In this document: piece after piece, positions 1 to 6,063 of the stretch
How positions within the stretch are numbered: position 1 is the first letter of the stretch
Layout of the letters: every line of letters begins with the position of its first letter
Assembly: GCA_050184225.1 (NCBI GenBank)
Contig: JBFXAN010000227.1
Span: 1 to 9,019, forward strand
Direction of reading: 5' to 3'
Length of the DNA: 9,019 nt
From: JBFXAN01 sp050184225
GTDB taxonomy: Bacteria > Chloroflexota > Dehalococcoidia > CAUJGQ01
Notes under the pieces: model-generated
Told to the model about the DNA's origin: nothing
Database searches by the model: none
Seen by the model: only the letters and a program-made list of their open reading frames with translations
Position numbers and translations under genes: made by a program

Positions 1-541
1 CGCGCAATGCTTCCGCCGAGAAGCCGCCGAACACGACGCTATGCACCGCGCCGATCCGGGCGCAGGCGAGCATCGCGATCACCGCCTCCGGCACCAGGGG
101 CAGATAGATCCCGACGCGATCACCGCGCTTGACACCCAGGCCCTTGAGCACGTTGGCAAACTTGGACACCTCGCGATGGAGGGTCTGATACGTGAGGATG
201 CGCTCGTCGCCCGGCTCGCCCTCCCAGATGATCGCGGCCTTGTTGCGGCGCGGTCCGTCGAGATGGCGATCGAGGCAGTTGTACGCCGCGTTTAGCGTGC
301 CGCCGACAAACCACTTCGCAAACGGCGGCTGCCAATCGAGCACCCGCTCCCAGCGCTTGAACCAGTGCAGATCCTCGGCGCGCTTCGCCCAGAAGCCCTC
401 GGGATCGGCTTCCGCTTCCCGCGCCAGATCCTCGTAGGCCGCCATCGACCCGATCTCCGCTGTAGCGCTGAACGTCGGTGGCGGCGGGAAGACCCGCGAC
501 TCTTGCAGGACACTCTCGATCTGTTGGGACTCACTCACCAT
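1..541 (-). CDS. acsA: Acetyl-CoA synthetase, N-terminal part (gene runs off the left edge)
   Basis: AMP-forming acetate-CoA ligase, which makes acetyl-CoA from acetate, ATP and CoA in the cytoplasm through an acetyl-adenylate. Only the first 180 codons of a protein usually near 650 residues are present; the frame is still open at base 1. Visible are the N-terminal acetyl-CoA synthetase region (YEDLAREAEADPEGFWAKRA, residues 36-55), WFVGGTLNAAYNCLDRHL (77-94), the start of the adenylate-forming fold (LTYQTLHREVSKFANVL, 116-132) and the well-conserved GDRVGIYLPLVPEAVIAML (140-158) and ARIGAVHSVVFGGFSAEAL (161-179). The ATG at 541 is preceded by AGGAG with 7 nt spacing, lying inside the 15-nt gap after the VOC gene and the end of that gene, so the two are probably co-transcribed. 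The adenylation P-loop, the A8 hinge and the acetylated lysine lie outside the window. Family identity is secure; acetate specificity is likely from the Acs-type N-terminus. Confidence 0.95.
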   Translation of the reverse strand, partial: MVSESQQIESVLQESRVFPPPPTFSATAEIGSMAAYEDLAREAEADPEGFWAKRAEDLHWFKRWERVLDWQPPFAKWFVGGTLNAAYNCLDRHLDGPRRNKAAIIWEGEPGDERILTYQTLHREVSKFANVLKGLGVKRGDRVGIYLPLVPEAVIAMLACARIGAVHSVVFGGFSAEALR

Positions 542-556
542 AGTGCTGCTCCTGGG

Positions 557-913
557 TCAGGATGTGCTGCGCTGGAAAAGTTGCACGAGGTTGCCATCGG
601 GGTCGCGAAACGTGAGCGAGCGGCCGTGATCGCCCATATCGCGGGCGTCCAGAATCGCGACTCCGGCCGCCGCCAGCCGCTGCTGCATCGCGTCGAGGCC
701 ATCGACCTCGAAGATCACCACGGCACCGGTGGCGCCTGCCGCCGCTTCTTGAGGCGAGCTGAGGGAGAAGTTGACGCCGCCTGCATCGAACTGTGTCCAA
801 TTCATGCCGTCGCGAAACTTCGTCGGTAGCCCCAAGACATCGCCGTAGAACGCGGCCGCGCGGTCCATGTCCGTGGTGACATAGTAGGCATTCTGCAGTC
901 GCTTGACTGTCAT
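557..913 (-). CDS. VOC superfamily protein (glyoxalase/bleomycin-resistance/dioxygenase fold)
   Basis: Small 118-residue protein of the vicinal oxygen chelate superfamily, a single pair of beta-alpha-beta-beta-beta modules. Module 1 starts with NAYYVTTDMDRAAAFYGDVLG (residues 8-28, the typical D-x-xx-a-x-x-F-Y-x-d-v-L-G signature). Module 2 holds VVIFEVDGLDAMQQRLAAAG (65-84) and ends with LTFRDPDGNLVQLFQ (100-114). The usual metal ligands of glyoxalase I-type members look incomplete: a Tyr/Asn stands where the first His is usual, and the terminal Glu of the DPDGN-x-x-E motif is Gln111. Classical glyoxalase I or dioxygenase activity is therefore doubtful; ligand binding or an isomerase-type role is possible. 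The start is supported by AGGAGG (919-924) 5 nt before the ATG at 913. It lies 136 nt after the halogenase-like gene and 15 nt before acsA on the same strand. Substrate unknown. Confidence 0.88.
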   Translation of the reverse strand: MTVKRLQNAYYVTTDMDRAAAFYGDVLGLPTKFRDGMNWTQFDAGGVNFSLSSPQEAAAGATGAVVIFEVDGLDAMQQRLAAAGVAILDARDMGDHGRSLTFRDPDGNLVQLFQRSTS

Positions 914-1049
914 CCCACCCTCCTGAACGCAATCAGACCGGTACGTCAGGGACAGTTTACACGGGGTGCGACCTTCTGGCCGGTCCGCTCCCTCGCCGTC
1001 TTCACCATGCCGGACACGTGAGGCGCCCGCCGGCGTCCATCGGTGTCCC

Positions 1050-2684
1050 TCATCCAGTCGCCGTGTCGATCGTGCCGTCCACGTAGAGGATGCCGAGCGC
1101 GTCGAGTACCGTGCGCTCGATCTGGGTGGCCCGCGCCGGCTCTTGGCCCTGGTTAAGCCGTTCGATCACGCCGCTCACCGGGGTCCGCCCGTCAATCAGT
1201 CGGACGAGCGTCGCGACGAAGGGGCTGCACGGCGTCCCTTCCGGGTAGCCGGATGTCACCAGCACATGCCCCCAGACGAACTCTCCATCGGCAAGCACGG
1301 GCTTCTTCTCGACCCGCACGCCAGGTGCGGGGCGCGGCACCACATCGCCAAACGCATGGCCCGCGCCGGCCGCATCGCTACGCCACCGGGCGACGTGCGC
1401 CCGCCGCTCGTCCCGGGCTGACTGCACCGCCTGCACATCCTGGGAAAATGCCGCGGGTGCGTTGCCGCGATCGAGCACCGCCCGTTCGTAGCCGAGCGGC
1501 GACTGACCGGCCACTGCCTGAATGAACGCCTGTCGTGGCGTCAGGCCATCGTCGGTGCCCAGCAGTCGCCGTGCCTCCCAGAAGTAGGACTCCACGGTCC
1601 GATTGCTCGCGTAAAACAGCTGCGCCATCGACCGAAAGTGATCGTATTGGCGATAGTACAGCTCCTTGTAGACGCGCCCGGCCGCCTCGGCCATCTCCGG
1701 CCGCTTGAGCGCGGTCACCACCCAGGCGGCAGCCAGGATACCCGAGCTGAGCGCCAGGTGGACACCAGAAGAAAACAGCGGGTCGATGAAGCAGGCGGCG
1801 TCGCCGACCAGTACCCAGCCATCGCCGGTGACAGCGTCGGAGACGTACGACCAGTCCTTGATGATCACCGGTCCCTCCGCCATCCGCGCGTCGCGCAGCA
1901 TCGCGGCGGTATTCCGCGCCTGTGCGATCTGTCCCATCAGGAATGACAGCGGACCATCGCGGCGGATCTCATCCTGGCCGATCCGCCGATCGACGACCGC
2001 CCCGACGCTCATCACGTCGTTGGGTAACGGAATGTTCCAGAACCAGCCGTGCTCATAGGACTCGATGAAGATGTTGCCTTCGTCCGGGGACGGCAGCCGC
2101 TGCGCTCCGTTGAAGTAGCCGTACACGGCGAGATTCTGAAAGAACGGGTCCCATCGTCGCAGCCCAAGCCGTCGCCCGATCAGTGCCCCCTGACCGCTGG
2201 CATCGACGACCATCCGGGCCGCGACCGTCCTCGCTTCGCCGTTCCCCACATAGCGGACACCGGTCGCCCGCCCCGCCTGATCGAACAGCACATCGAGGAC
2301 GGTGTGACCTTCACAAACCTCGACGCCGTTGTCACGCGCGTTCTCCAACAGCAATTGGTCGAAGCGTGGGCGCCACACCTGGAAAGCGTGCGGGTACTGC
2401 TGGTTCGTCTCCCGGAAATACCAGCTCCACGGCGCCGGCTCCCGCCCCCAGACCATCGTCGCGCCCCACTTGGGCACGAAGCCTTCTGCCCGGATGGCGT
2501 CGAGGACGCCCAGGTCTTCAAGGATCGGCATGCTCGCCGGCAACAGCGACTCGCCGATGTGCTCCCGTGGGAAGTGTGCCCGTTCCAGCAGCAATACCCG
2601 CAACCCCCGACGCGCGAGCGTCGTCGCCGCCGTGCTGCCACCCGGACCACCGCCGATCACCACCACATCGACATCGCTGTGCAC
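1050..2684 (-). CDS. FAD-dependent oxidoreductase, flavin-dependent halogenase-like
   Basis: A 544-residue cytoplasmic FAD protein. Seen: an N-terminal dinucleotide-binding motif GGGPGG (residues 11-16) with the strand-ending acidic residue E34; FPREHIGESLLP (38-49); KWGATMVWG (72-80), whose Lys72 lies where halogenases carry the lysine thought to hold the hypohalite; WFWNIP (214-219), an exact W-x-W-x-I-P halogenase motif; and GDAACFIDPLFSSG (294-307), which combines the second FAD-binding GD motif with the F-x-x-P-x-x-S-x-G pattern of halogenases. Spacing and length resemble the phenol/pyrrole-type (CmlS/CndH-like) halogenases more than tryptophan halogenases. Residues about 450-537 form an extra C-terminal domain. 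Such enzymes need FADH2 from a separate reductase, which is not in the window. The start is GTG, preceded by GGAG at 7 nt, and places the FAD motif directly at the N-terminus. Halogenase chemistry is an inference; a related hydroxylase or geranylgeranyl-reductase-like role is the alternative. Confidence 0.88.
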   Translation of the reverse strand: MHSDVDVVVIGGGPGGSTAATTLARRGLRVLLLERAHFPREHIGESLLPASMPILEDLGVLDAIRAEGFVPKWGATMVWGREPAPWSWYFRETNQQYPHAFQVWRPRFDQLLLENARDNGVEVCEGHTVLDVLFDQAGRATGVRYVGNGEARTVAARMVVDASGQGALIGRRLGLRRWDPFFQNLAVYGYFNGAQRLPSPDEGNIFIESYEHGWFWNIPLPNDVMSVGAVVDRRIGQDEIRRDGPLSFLMGQIAQARNTAAMLRDARMAEGPVIIKDWSYVSDAVTGDGWVLVGDAACFIDPLFSSGVHLALSSGILAAAWVVTALKRPEMAEAAGRVYKELYYRQYDHFRSMAQLFYASNRTVESYFWEARRLLGTDDGLTPRQAFIQAVAGQSPLGYERAVLDRGNAPAAFSQDVQAVQSARDERRAHVARWRSDAAGAGHAFGDVVPRPAPGVRVEKKPVLADGEFVWGHVLVTSGYPEGTPCSPFVATLVRLIDGRTPVSGVIERLNQGQEPARATQIERTVLDALGILYVDGTIDTATG

Positions 2685-2691
2685 TGCTGGA

Positions 2692-2695
2692 CTCC
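2692..2695 (-). promoter_or_regulatory. Ribosome binding site supporting a GTG start of the halogenase-like gene
   Basis: On the minus strand GGAG lies 7 nt before GTG (2684-2682). The nearest in-frame ATG codons are far inside the FAD-binding fold, so this site decides the start. The core is only four bases, and translation may be modest. Confidence 0.55.
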
Positions 2696-2724
2696 GCGCG
2701 CGCCGCGCCTTGATTCACGGCCGT

Positions 2725-2797
2725 CCCTGGGAGCGCGGGCTTCCAGCCCGCCCATCGCACGCGACTATCTGCGGGCTGGAAGCCCGCGCTCCCAGGG
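2725..2797. repeat. Perfect 27-bp inverted repeat with palindromic arms (REP-like element)
   Basis: The arms 2725-2751 and 2771-2797 are exact reverse complements, separated by a 19-nt loop (2752-2770). Each arm is itself a small palindrome: GCGGGCT-TCC-AGCCCGC at 2735-2751 and GCGGGCT-GGA-AGCCCGC at 2771-2787. The element can thus form either one 27-bp stem or two 7-bp hairpins. It fills the gap between the luciferase-like gene and the halogenase-like gene. On the transcribed strand no T-run follows the stem, so it is not a textbook intrinsic terminator. The nested design is typical of REP/BIME-type intergenic repeats; it could limit read-through or stabilise the upstream mRNA 3' end. Copy number elsewhere in the genome is not visible here. 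Confidence 0.85.
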
Positions 2798-2825
2798 GCG
2801 TTGAGACTACCGTTGCACCACGATC

Positions 2826-4100
2826 CTAGCCGGTCACCACCGGCTCCTCGACGGCCTTACCGGACTTGGGATCGACCTCGAACGGACCCTTGAGGTCGAG
2901 CTCGTCCGCCATCTCCCGCACCGCCGGGATCAGCTCTTCGCCCATCAGCCGGAGACTGCGCATCGCGTCCTCGTGGTCCATCGCCCCGTCGCCGTCCCAG
3001 AAGAAGATGGAGCCGGGCCGCAGGTACTCCAGCACGTGCCGCACCTTCGGGATCACCGTCTTCGGTGTCCCCGTGATGATGCTCATCTTGTTGATCTGGT
3101 CCTCAAACGATCCGAGCGGATTCGCGCCGGGCGGAGTCGCATCTTCGCGGCCACGCGAGCGCGCAGCAAATCCCACCTGGGAGGTGGGCAGGAGGGCGTC
3201 GCGCTGGGTCATGCCGGGCAGATTCTGAAGGTACGGCCGCACGATGCCCTGGTTACCTTCGAGGAAAGGATTGCTCGGACCCTGCACGTACTTGCGTCCG
3301 GCGGCCTCGGCCAGCTCTTCGGTCTCGTCGACGTGGACCTTGAAGAGGTAGCCGATGTTCTGCGTGCCCGCCTCGTAGCCGTTCTCCTGCGCCTGCTCGC
3401 GGTAGTAGTCGAACGACTGGAGCGTGGGCTCCAGCTCGGTGGCGAGCATGACATAGGGGTAGCGTTGCTTCGCCGCCCAGGCCACCGTGTTCTTGCTCAT
3501 CACGCCGGGGATCATGATCGGCGGGTGCGGCTGTTGGTACGGGCGTGCCCACGGGTTCACATAGCGATAATTGTAGTGCTCGCCTTCCCAGCGGAAGGGG
3601 CCGGGCGTGCTCCACGCCTTGACGATGAAGTCGTGCGCCTCCTGGAATCGCTCCCAGTTGAACGGCGACTGTGCGTTGTGCGCAACGCTCTCGCGGCCGG
3701 TGCCCCTGACCCAACCGGTAACCAGCCGTCCCTCGCTGATCATGTCGATGATCGCCAGTTCTTCGGCAAGCCAGAGCGGGTCATCCCAAATGGGGAGGAC
3801 GTTGCCCAACAGCACGATCTTGGCGCGCTGGGTGATGCGGGCGAGAATCGCCGCCTCGACGTTGACGACGCCGCCCATGCAGAAGGGGGTGGAGTGGTGC
3901 TCGTTCAGCATCAACCCATCGAAGCCCATCTGCTCGGCGTAGATCTTCTCGTCGAAGTAGCGGTTGTAGAGCCGCGCCCCCAGCTTCGGGTCGTACGTCC
4001 CGTTGCTGATCCCCAGATCCTGGATCGGGCGCCCGGTGGCGCCGAAAAAGCCGGAGGCCGCATCCTGATACGGTCGCTCCGTAAAGTAGCCAACGAACAT
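2826..4100 (-). CDS. LLM class (luciferase-like) flavin- or F420-dependent oxidoreductase
   Basis: A 424-residue member of the bacterial luciferase-like TIM-barrel family, which uses FMNH2 with oxygen (monooxygenases) or F420 (dehydrogenases/reductases). Seen: an N-terminal beta strand MFVGYFTERP; EQMGFDGLMLNEHHS (residues 56-70), carrying the family's E-H-H motif; the EELAIIDMISEGRLVTGWVRG block (113-133) with the GR-x-x-x-G signature; and PPIMIPG in the middle. It is longer than the usual 330-360 residues, with additional sequence around residues 275-350 before the C-terminal barrel helices. The ATG at 4100 is chosen because AAGGAG lies 8 nt upstream and similarity begins at this Met; extending the frame to 4313 would add an unrelated Arg/Pro-rich leader overlapping the preceding gene. 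It follows the alpha/beta-fold gene by 47 nt and is probably co-transcribed. No flavin reductase is encoded nearby, so the electron donor and substrate are unknown. Confidence 0.93.
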   Translation of the reverse strand: MFVGYFTERPYQDAASGFFGATGRPIQDLGISNGTYDPKLGARLYNRYFDEKIYAEQMGFDGLMLNEHHSTPFCMGGVVNVEAAILARITQRAKIVLLGNVLPIWDDPLWLAEELAIIDMISEGRLVTGWVRGTGRESVAHNAQSPFNWERFQEAHDFIVKAWSTPGPFRWEGEHYNYRYVNPWARPYQQPHPPIMIPGVMSKNTVAWAAKQRYPYVMLATELEPTLQSFDYYREQAQENGYEAGTQNIGYLFKVHVDETEELAEAAGRKYVQGPSNPFLEGNQGIVRPYLQNLPGMTQRDALLPTSQVGFAARSRGREDATPPGANPLGSFEDQINKMSIITGTPKTVIPKVRHVLEYLRPGSIFFWDGDGAMDHEDAMRSLRLMGEELIPAVREMADELDLKGPFEVDPKSGKAVEEPVVTG

Positions 4101-4108
4101 GTGCACTT

Positions 4109-4114
4109 CTCCTT
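4109..4114 (-). promoter_or_regulatory. Ribosome binding site fixing the luciferase-like gene start
   Basis: AAGGAG on the minus strand, 8 nt before the ATG at 4100. It lies in the 47-nt gap after the alpha/beta-fold gene and argues against a start further upstream. Confidence 0.75.
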
Positions 4115-4147
4115 GGCGCGTGGCCGATATCGGTGACGCGCGATGCT

Positions 4148-4936
4148 TCAGGCGACGCCCGCGTGCTCGCGGATCAGCCGGCTGAGTGCTTCCGGCTGTT
4201 CGAGGTCGACCCAGAGGCCGGCATCGTCGACGAGGGCAAGGGTGGCGTTGGGCAACGCTCGGGCATATGCCTCGCCACAGACGAGCGGCACCACCGAGTT
4301 CTCCCGTCCCCACACGACCAGCGCCGGCGTCTGCACCCCACCGAGCAGATGCACCAGCTGGTGCGAGAACATGTACGGCTTCCAGGCGATCCGGGCGGTC
4401 ATCTCGCGGGCGTAGTCCCAGACCAGCGTTTGTTCACGGGAGACTTCCTCCCCGAACTGCTGAACATACGCGTCGTGATTGGCGAAGCCCGCCTCGACGT
4501 ACTCGGGCAGGTCGATCAGCATCTGATCGACGATCTCGCCCTCGGAGGGCTTGATCCCCATCGCCCCCACCAGCACCAGCCGGCGGAGGCTGCGCTGTCG
4601 CATCACCGCCATTTCCGCCGCCAGCCAGCCGCCGAAGCCGAGGCCGACGAGGACGACATCATCCAGCTCGAGCTGGTCGAGCCAGAGGCCGAGCAACAGC
4701 GCGAGGTCGCGGGGATGCCGTGCCCAGTTCGGCCGGTCGGACTTGCCGTAGCCGGGTAGTTCGGGGGCGAGCACGTGAAACGAACCGGCCAGTGCGTCAT
4801 GGAAGGGGGACCAGCCGCCGGAGCCGATGTCATGGTGGATGACCACCAACGGACTGCCGTTGCCGCCTTCCCAGTACTGCAGGTTCAATCCCGCGACCTG
4901 CGCCGATCGTTCCTGGCCAACGCTTGCTGTGGTCAT
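4148..4936 (-). CDS. Alpha/beta-hydrolase-fold protein with a degenerate catalytic triad
   Basis: A 262-residue single-domain cytoplasmic protein of the alpha/beta hydrolase superfamily. Fold landmarks: LVVIHHDIGSGGWSPFHDAL (residues 30-49, the oxyanion-hole region), LAPELPGYGKSDRP (56-69), the nucleophile-elbow strand DDVVLVGLGFGGWLAAE (92-108), and the C-terminal TPALVVWGRENSVVPL (203-218) and DDAGLWVDLEQPEAL (237-251). The normal G-x-S-x-G is G-L-G-F-G, so the nucleophile is Gly100 (codon 4637-4639). The acid position is Asn213 (4298-4300) and the usual His is Leu241 (4214-4216). All three triad positions therefore appear lost while the fold and reading frame are intact, so serine-hydrolase chemistry is unlikely. 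A cofactor-free or binding role, perhaps serving the luciferase-like enzyme encoded 47 nt downstream, is an inference. The ATG at 4936 has a GGAGGGG site ending 2 nt away (GGAG core at 5 nt spacing). Confidence 0.92.
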   Translation of the reverse strand: MTTASVGQERSAQVAGLNLQYWEGGNGSPLVVIHHDIGSGGWSPFHDALAGSFHVLAPELPGYGKSDRPNWARHPRDLALLLGLWLDQLELDDVVLVGLGFGGWLAAEMAVMRQRSLRRLVLVGAMGIKPSEGEIVDQMLIDLPEYVEAGFANHDAYVQQFGEEVSREQTLVWDYAREMTARIAWKPYMFSHQLVHLLGGVQTPALVVWGRENSVVPLVCGEAYARALPNATLALVDDAGLWVDLEQPEALSRLIREHAGVA

Positions 4937-4985
4937 GGCCCCTCCATAGTGTCGCGCTCAGCGCGCTCGATCACTCGACTGATGC

Positions 4986-5003
4986 TTCGCCGCGGCCGGC
5001 GAA
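4986..5003 (-). other. Small hairpin between the transporter genes and the alpha/beta-fold gene
   Basis: TTCGCCG (4986-4992) and CGGCGAA (4997-5003) form a 7-bp stem with a 4-nt loop. It lies about 85 nt after the permease stop and 50 nt before the next start. No T-run follows on the transcribed strand, so it is at best a weak or factor-dependent terminator for the transporter operon, or a structured leader of the next transcript. Confidence 0.35.
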
Positions 5004-5019
5004 TCATCCGTTGTAAGAT

Positions 5020-5029
5020 CCGTATACGG
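5020..5029. promoter_or_regulatory. Perfect palindrome CCGTATACGG, candidate operator
   Basis: A 10-bp perfect palindrome with partly symmetric flanks (GAT before, TTC after, and further TA/TA matches out to 5014-5035, 18 of 22 positions symmetric). It stands in the 150-nt gap upstream of the alpha/beta-fold and luciferase-like genes, in the only locally AT-richer stretch of that gap (5011-5040). The shape suits a dimeric repressor. No regulator gene is in the window and no convincing -35/-10 pair could be assigned around it. Confidence 0.35.
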
Positions 5030-5086
5030 TTCATATCGTGACATCGTTCAGCGACCGTGCAATTCACTCCTGTTCTATCTCTGCGA

Positions 5087-6007
5087 CTACCGTCCTCGCA
5101 GTCGCGGGTCGAGAACGTCGCGCAGCGTGTCTCCCAGGAGGTTGAAGGCGAGCACCGTGATCGTGATCGCGGCGCCCGGGAAGATCGCGAGCGTCGGCGA
5201 GCTTTCGAAGAAGCGCCGTCCGGAGGAGGCGAGCATGCCGCCCCACGATGGCGTCGGCGGCGGGACACCGAGGCCGAGGAAGCTGAGCGACGCCTCCGCG
5301 ATAATCGCGCCACCGATCGTTACTGACGCGATGACGATGATTGGCGCGACCACGTTCGGCAGCACGTGGCGGATCAGGATGCGAATCGGCGTCGCACCGA
5401 CCAATCGCGCCCCCTCAACGAACTGCTCGCTCTTCACCGACAGCGTTGCACCGCGCACGATCCGTCCTGCCGCCGGTAGGATGGCGATCGACAGCGCCCA
5501 GATGATGTTCAAGAGGCTCGGCCCCAGCGCGACGACGACGACGAGCAGAAGCACGATCAGCGGCAGCACCTGGAGGCTGTCCATGATCCGCTGGACGATC
5601 AGATCTGTACGCCCGCCGGCATAGCCGCTGAACATGCCAATCAGCGAGCCGACCAGCGTGCCGAAGATCGTCGCGGTGACGCCCGCCCACAAGGACGTCC
5701 GGGCGCCGTAGACGATCCGGCTGAAGACATCACGGCCGAGGTCATCGGTGCCCAGCCAGTAGGTCGAGCTTGGCCCCTGAAGCTTGTCGCGGGGGTGCGT
5801 GTCGGTCGGATCAAACGGCGCGATGATCGGTGCAAAGACTGCCGTCAGCACGACGATCACGATCACCGCCGCCGAGAACGCCCCCAGCGGCTTGCGCCGT
5901 GCCAGCGTTAACATACGGCTCAAGCCCGAGCGGCGCCGCCGCATCGCGCCGAACTCGGCAACGGCCGGTGTCACCGCTGCCTCGCTGCGAATGCCCTCCG
6001 TTGTCAT
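5087..6007 (-). CDS. ABC transporter permease, DppC/OppC type
   Basis: A 306-residue inner-membrane subunit of a peptide/nickel-family ABC importer, pairing with the permease encoded upstream to form the translocation channel. Seen: a cytoplasmic N-terminus with basic RRRR (residues 23-26), a first membrane segment at about 41-62, the OppC-type block LGTDDLGRDVFSR (85-97), several further hydrophobic segments, and the EAA loop EGARLVGATPIRILIRHVLP (198-217) that docks the ATPase. The C-terminal part SFLGLGVPPPTPSWGGML and a final DPRLRGR are typical of the family. The ATG at 6007 is preferred to the TTG at 6013 because GGAGG (6014-6018) stands 6 nt before the ATG and directly abuts the TTG. 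The gene follows the other permease after 56 nt. No ATPase genes follow it in the window. Confidence 0.95.
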   Translation of the reverse strand: MTTEGIRSEAAVTPAVAEFGAMRRRRSGLSRMLTLARRKPLGAFSAAVIVIVVLTAVFAPIIAPFDPTDTHPRDKLQGPSSTYWLGTDDLGRDVFSRIVYGARTSLWAGVTATIFGTLVGSLIGMFSGYAGGRTDLIVQRIMDSLQVLPLIVLLLVVVVALGPSLLNIIWALSIAILPAAGRIVRGATLSVKSEQFVEGARLVGATPIRILIRHVLPNVVAPIIVIASVTIGGAIIAEASLSFLGLGVPPPTPSWGGMLASSGRRFFESSPTLAIFPGAAITITVLAFNLLGDTLRDVLDPRLRGR

Positions 6008-6013
6008 GTGCAA

Positions 6014-6018
6014 CCTCC
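6014..6018 (-). promoter_or_regulatory. Ribosome binding site deciding the OppC-type permease start
   Basis: GGAGG on the minus strand, 6 nt before the ATG at 6007. The alternative in-frame TTG at 6013 would have zero spacing, so it is excluded. Confidence 0.75.
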
Positions 6019-6063
6019 GGCCGTGCGCCCGTGCGGAGAACCGTACCGCCGCGCACTACCGCC

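Noticed and set aside
1012..1048. 6-bp inverted repeat GGACAC/GTGTCC just after the halogenase-like stop, as a terminator
   Set aside because: The stem is short, the loop is 25 nt, and no T-run follows on the transcribed strand.
2049..2804. A 251-codon plus-strand open frame over the start of the halogenase-like gene and the inverted repeat
   Set aside because: It is antisense to the FAD-binding region, has no domain I recognise, and runs through the palindromic repeat; it is best explained as a shadow.
2973..4136. A 387-codon open frame on the plus strand opposite the luciferase-like gene
   Set aside because: It is antisense to a gene with clear family motifs; its translation is rich in Arg, Leu, Val and His with no recognisable fold, as expected from GC-rich codon bias.
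4101..4313. Upstream extension of the luciferase-like protein to a start at 4313
   Set aside because: It would overlap the alpha/beta-fold gene by 166 nt and add an Arg/Pro/Gly-rich leader with no similarity to the family; the ATG at 4100 has a proper ribosome binding site.
5011..5040. Plus-strand promoter-like TTGTAA-17-TATCGT
   Set aside because: It points toward no plus-strand gene and overlaps the palindrome; it is likely fortuitous.
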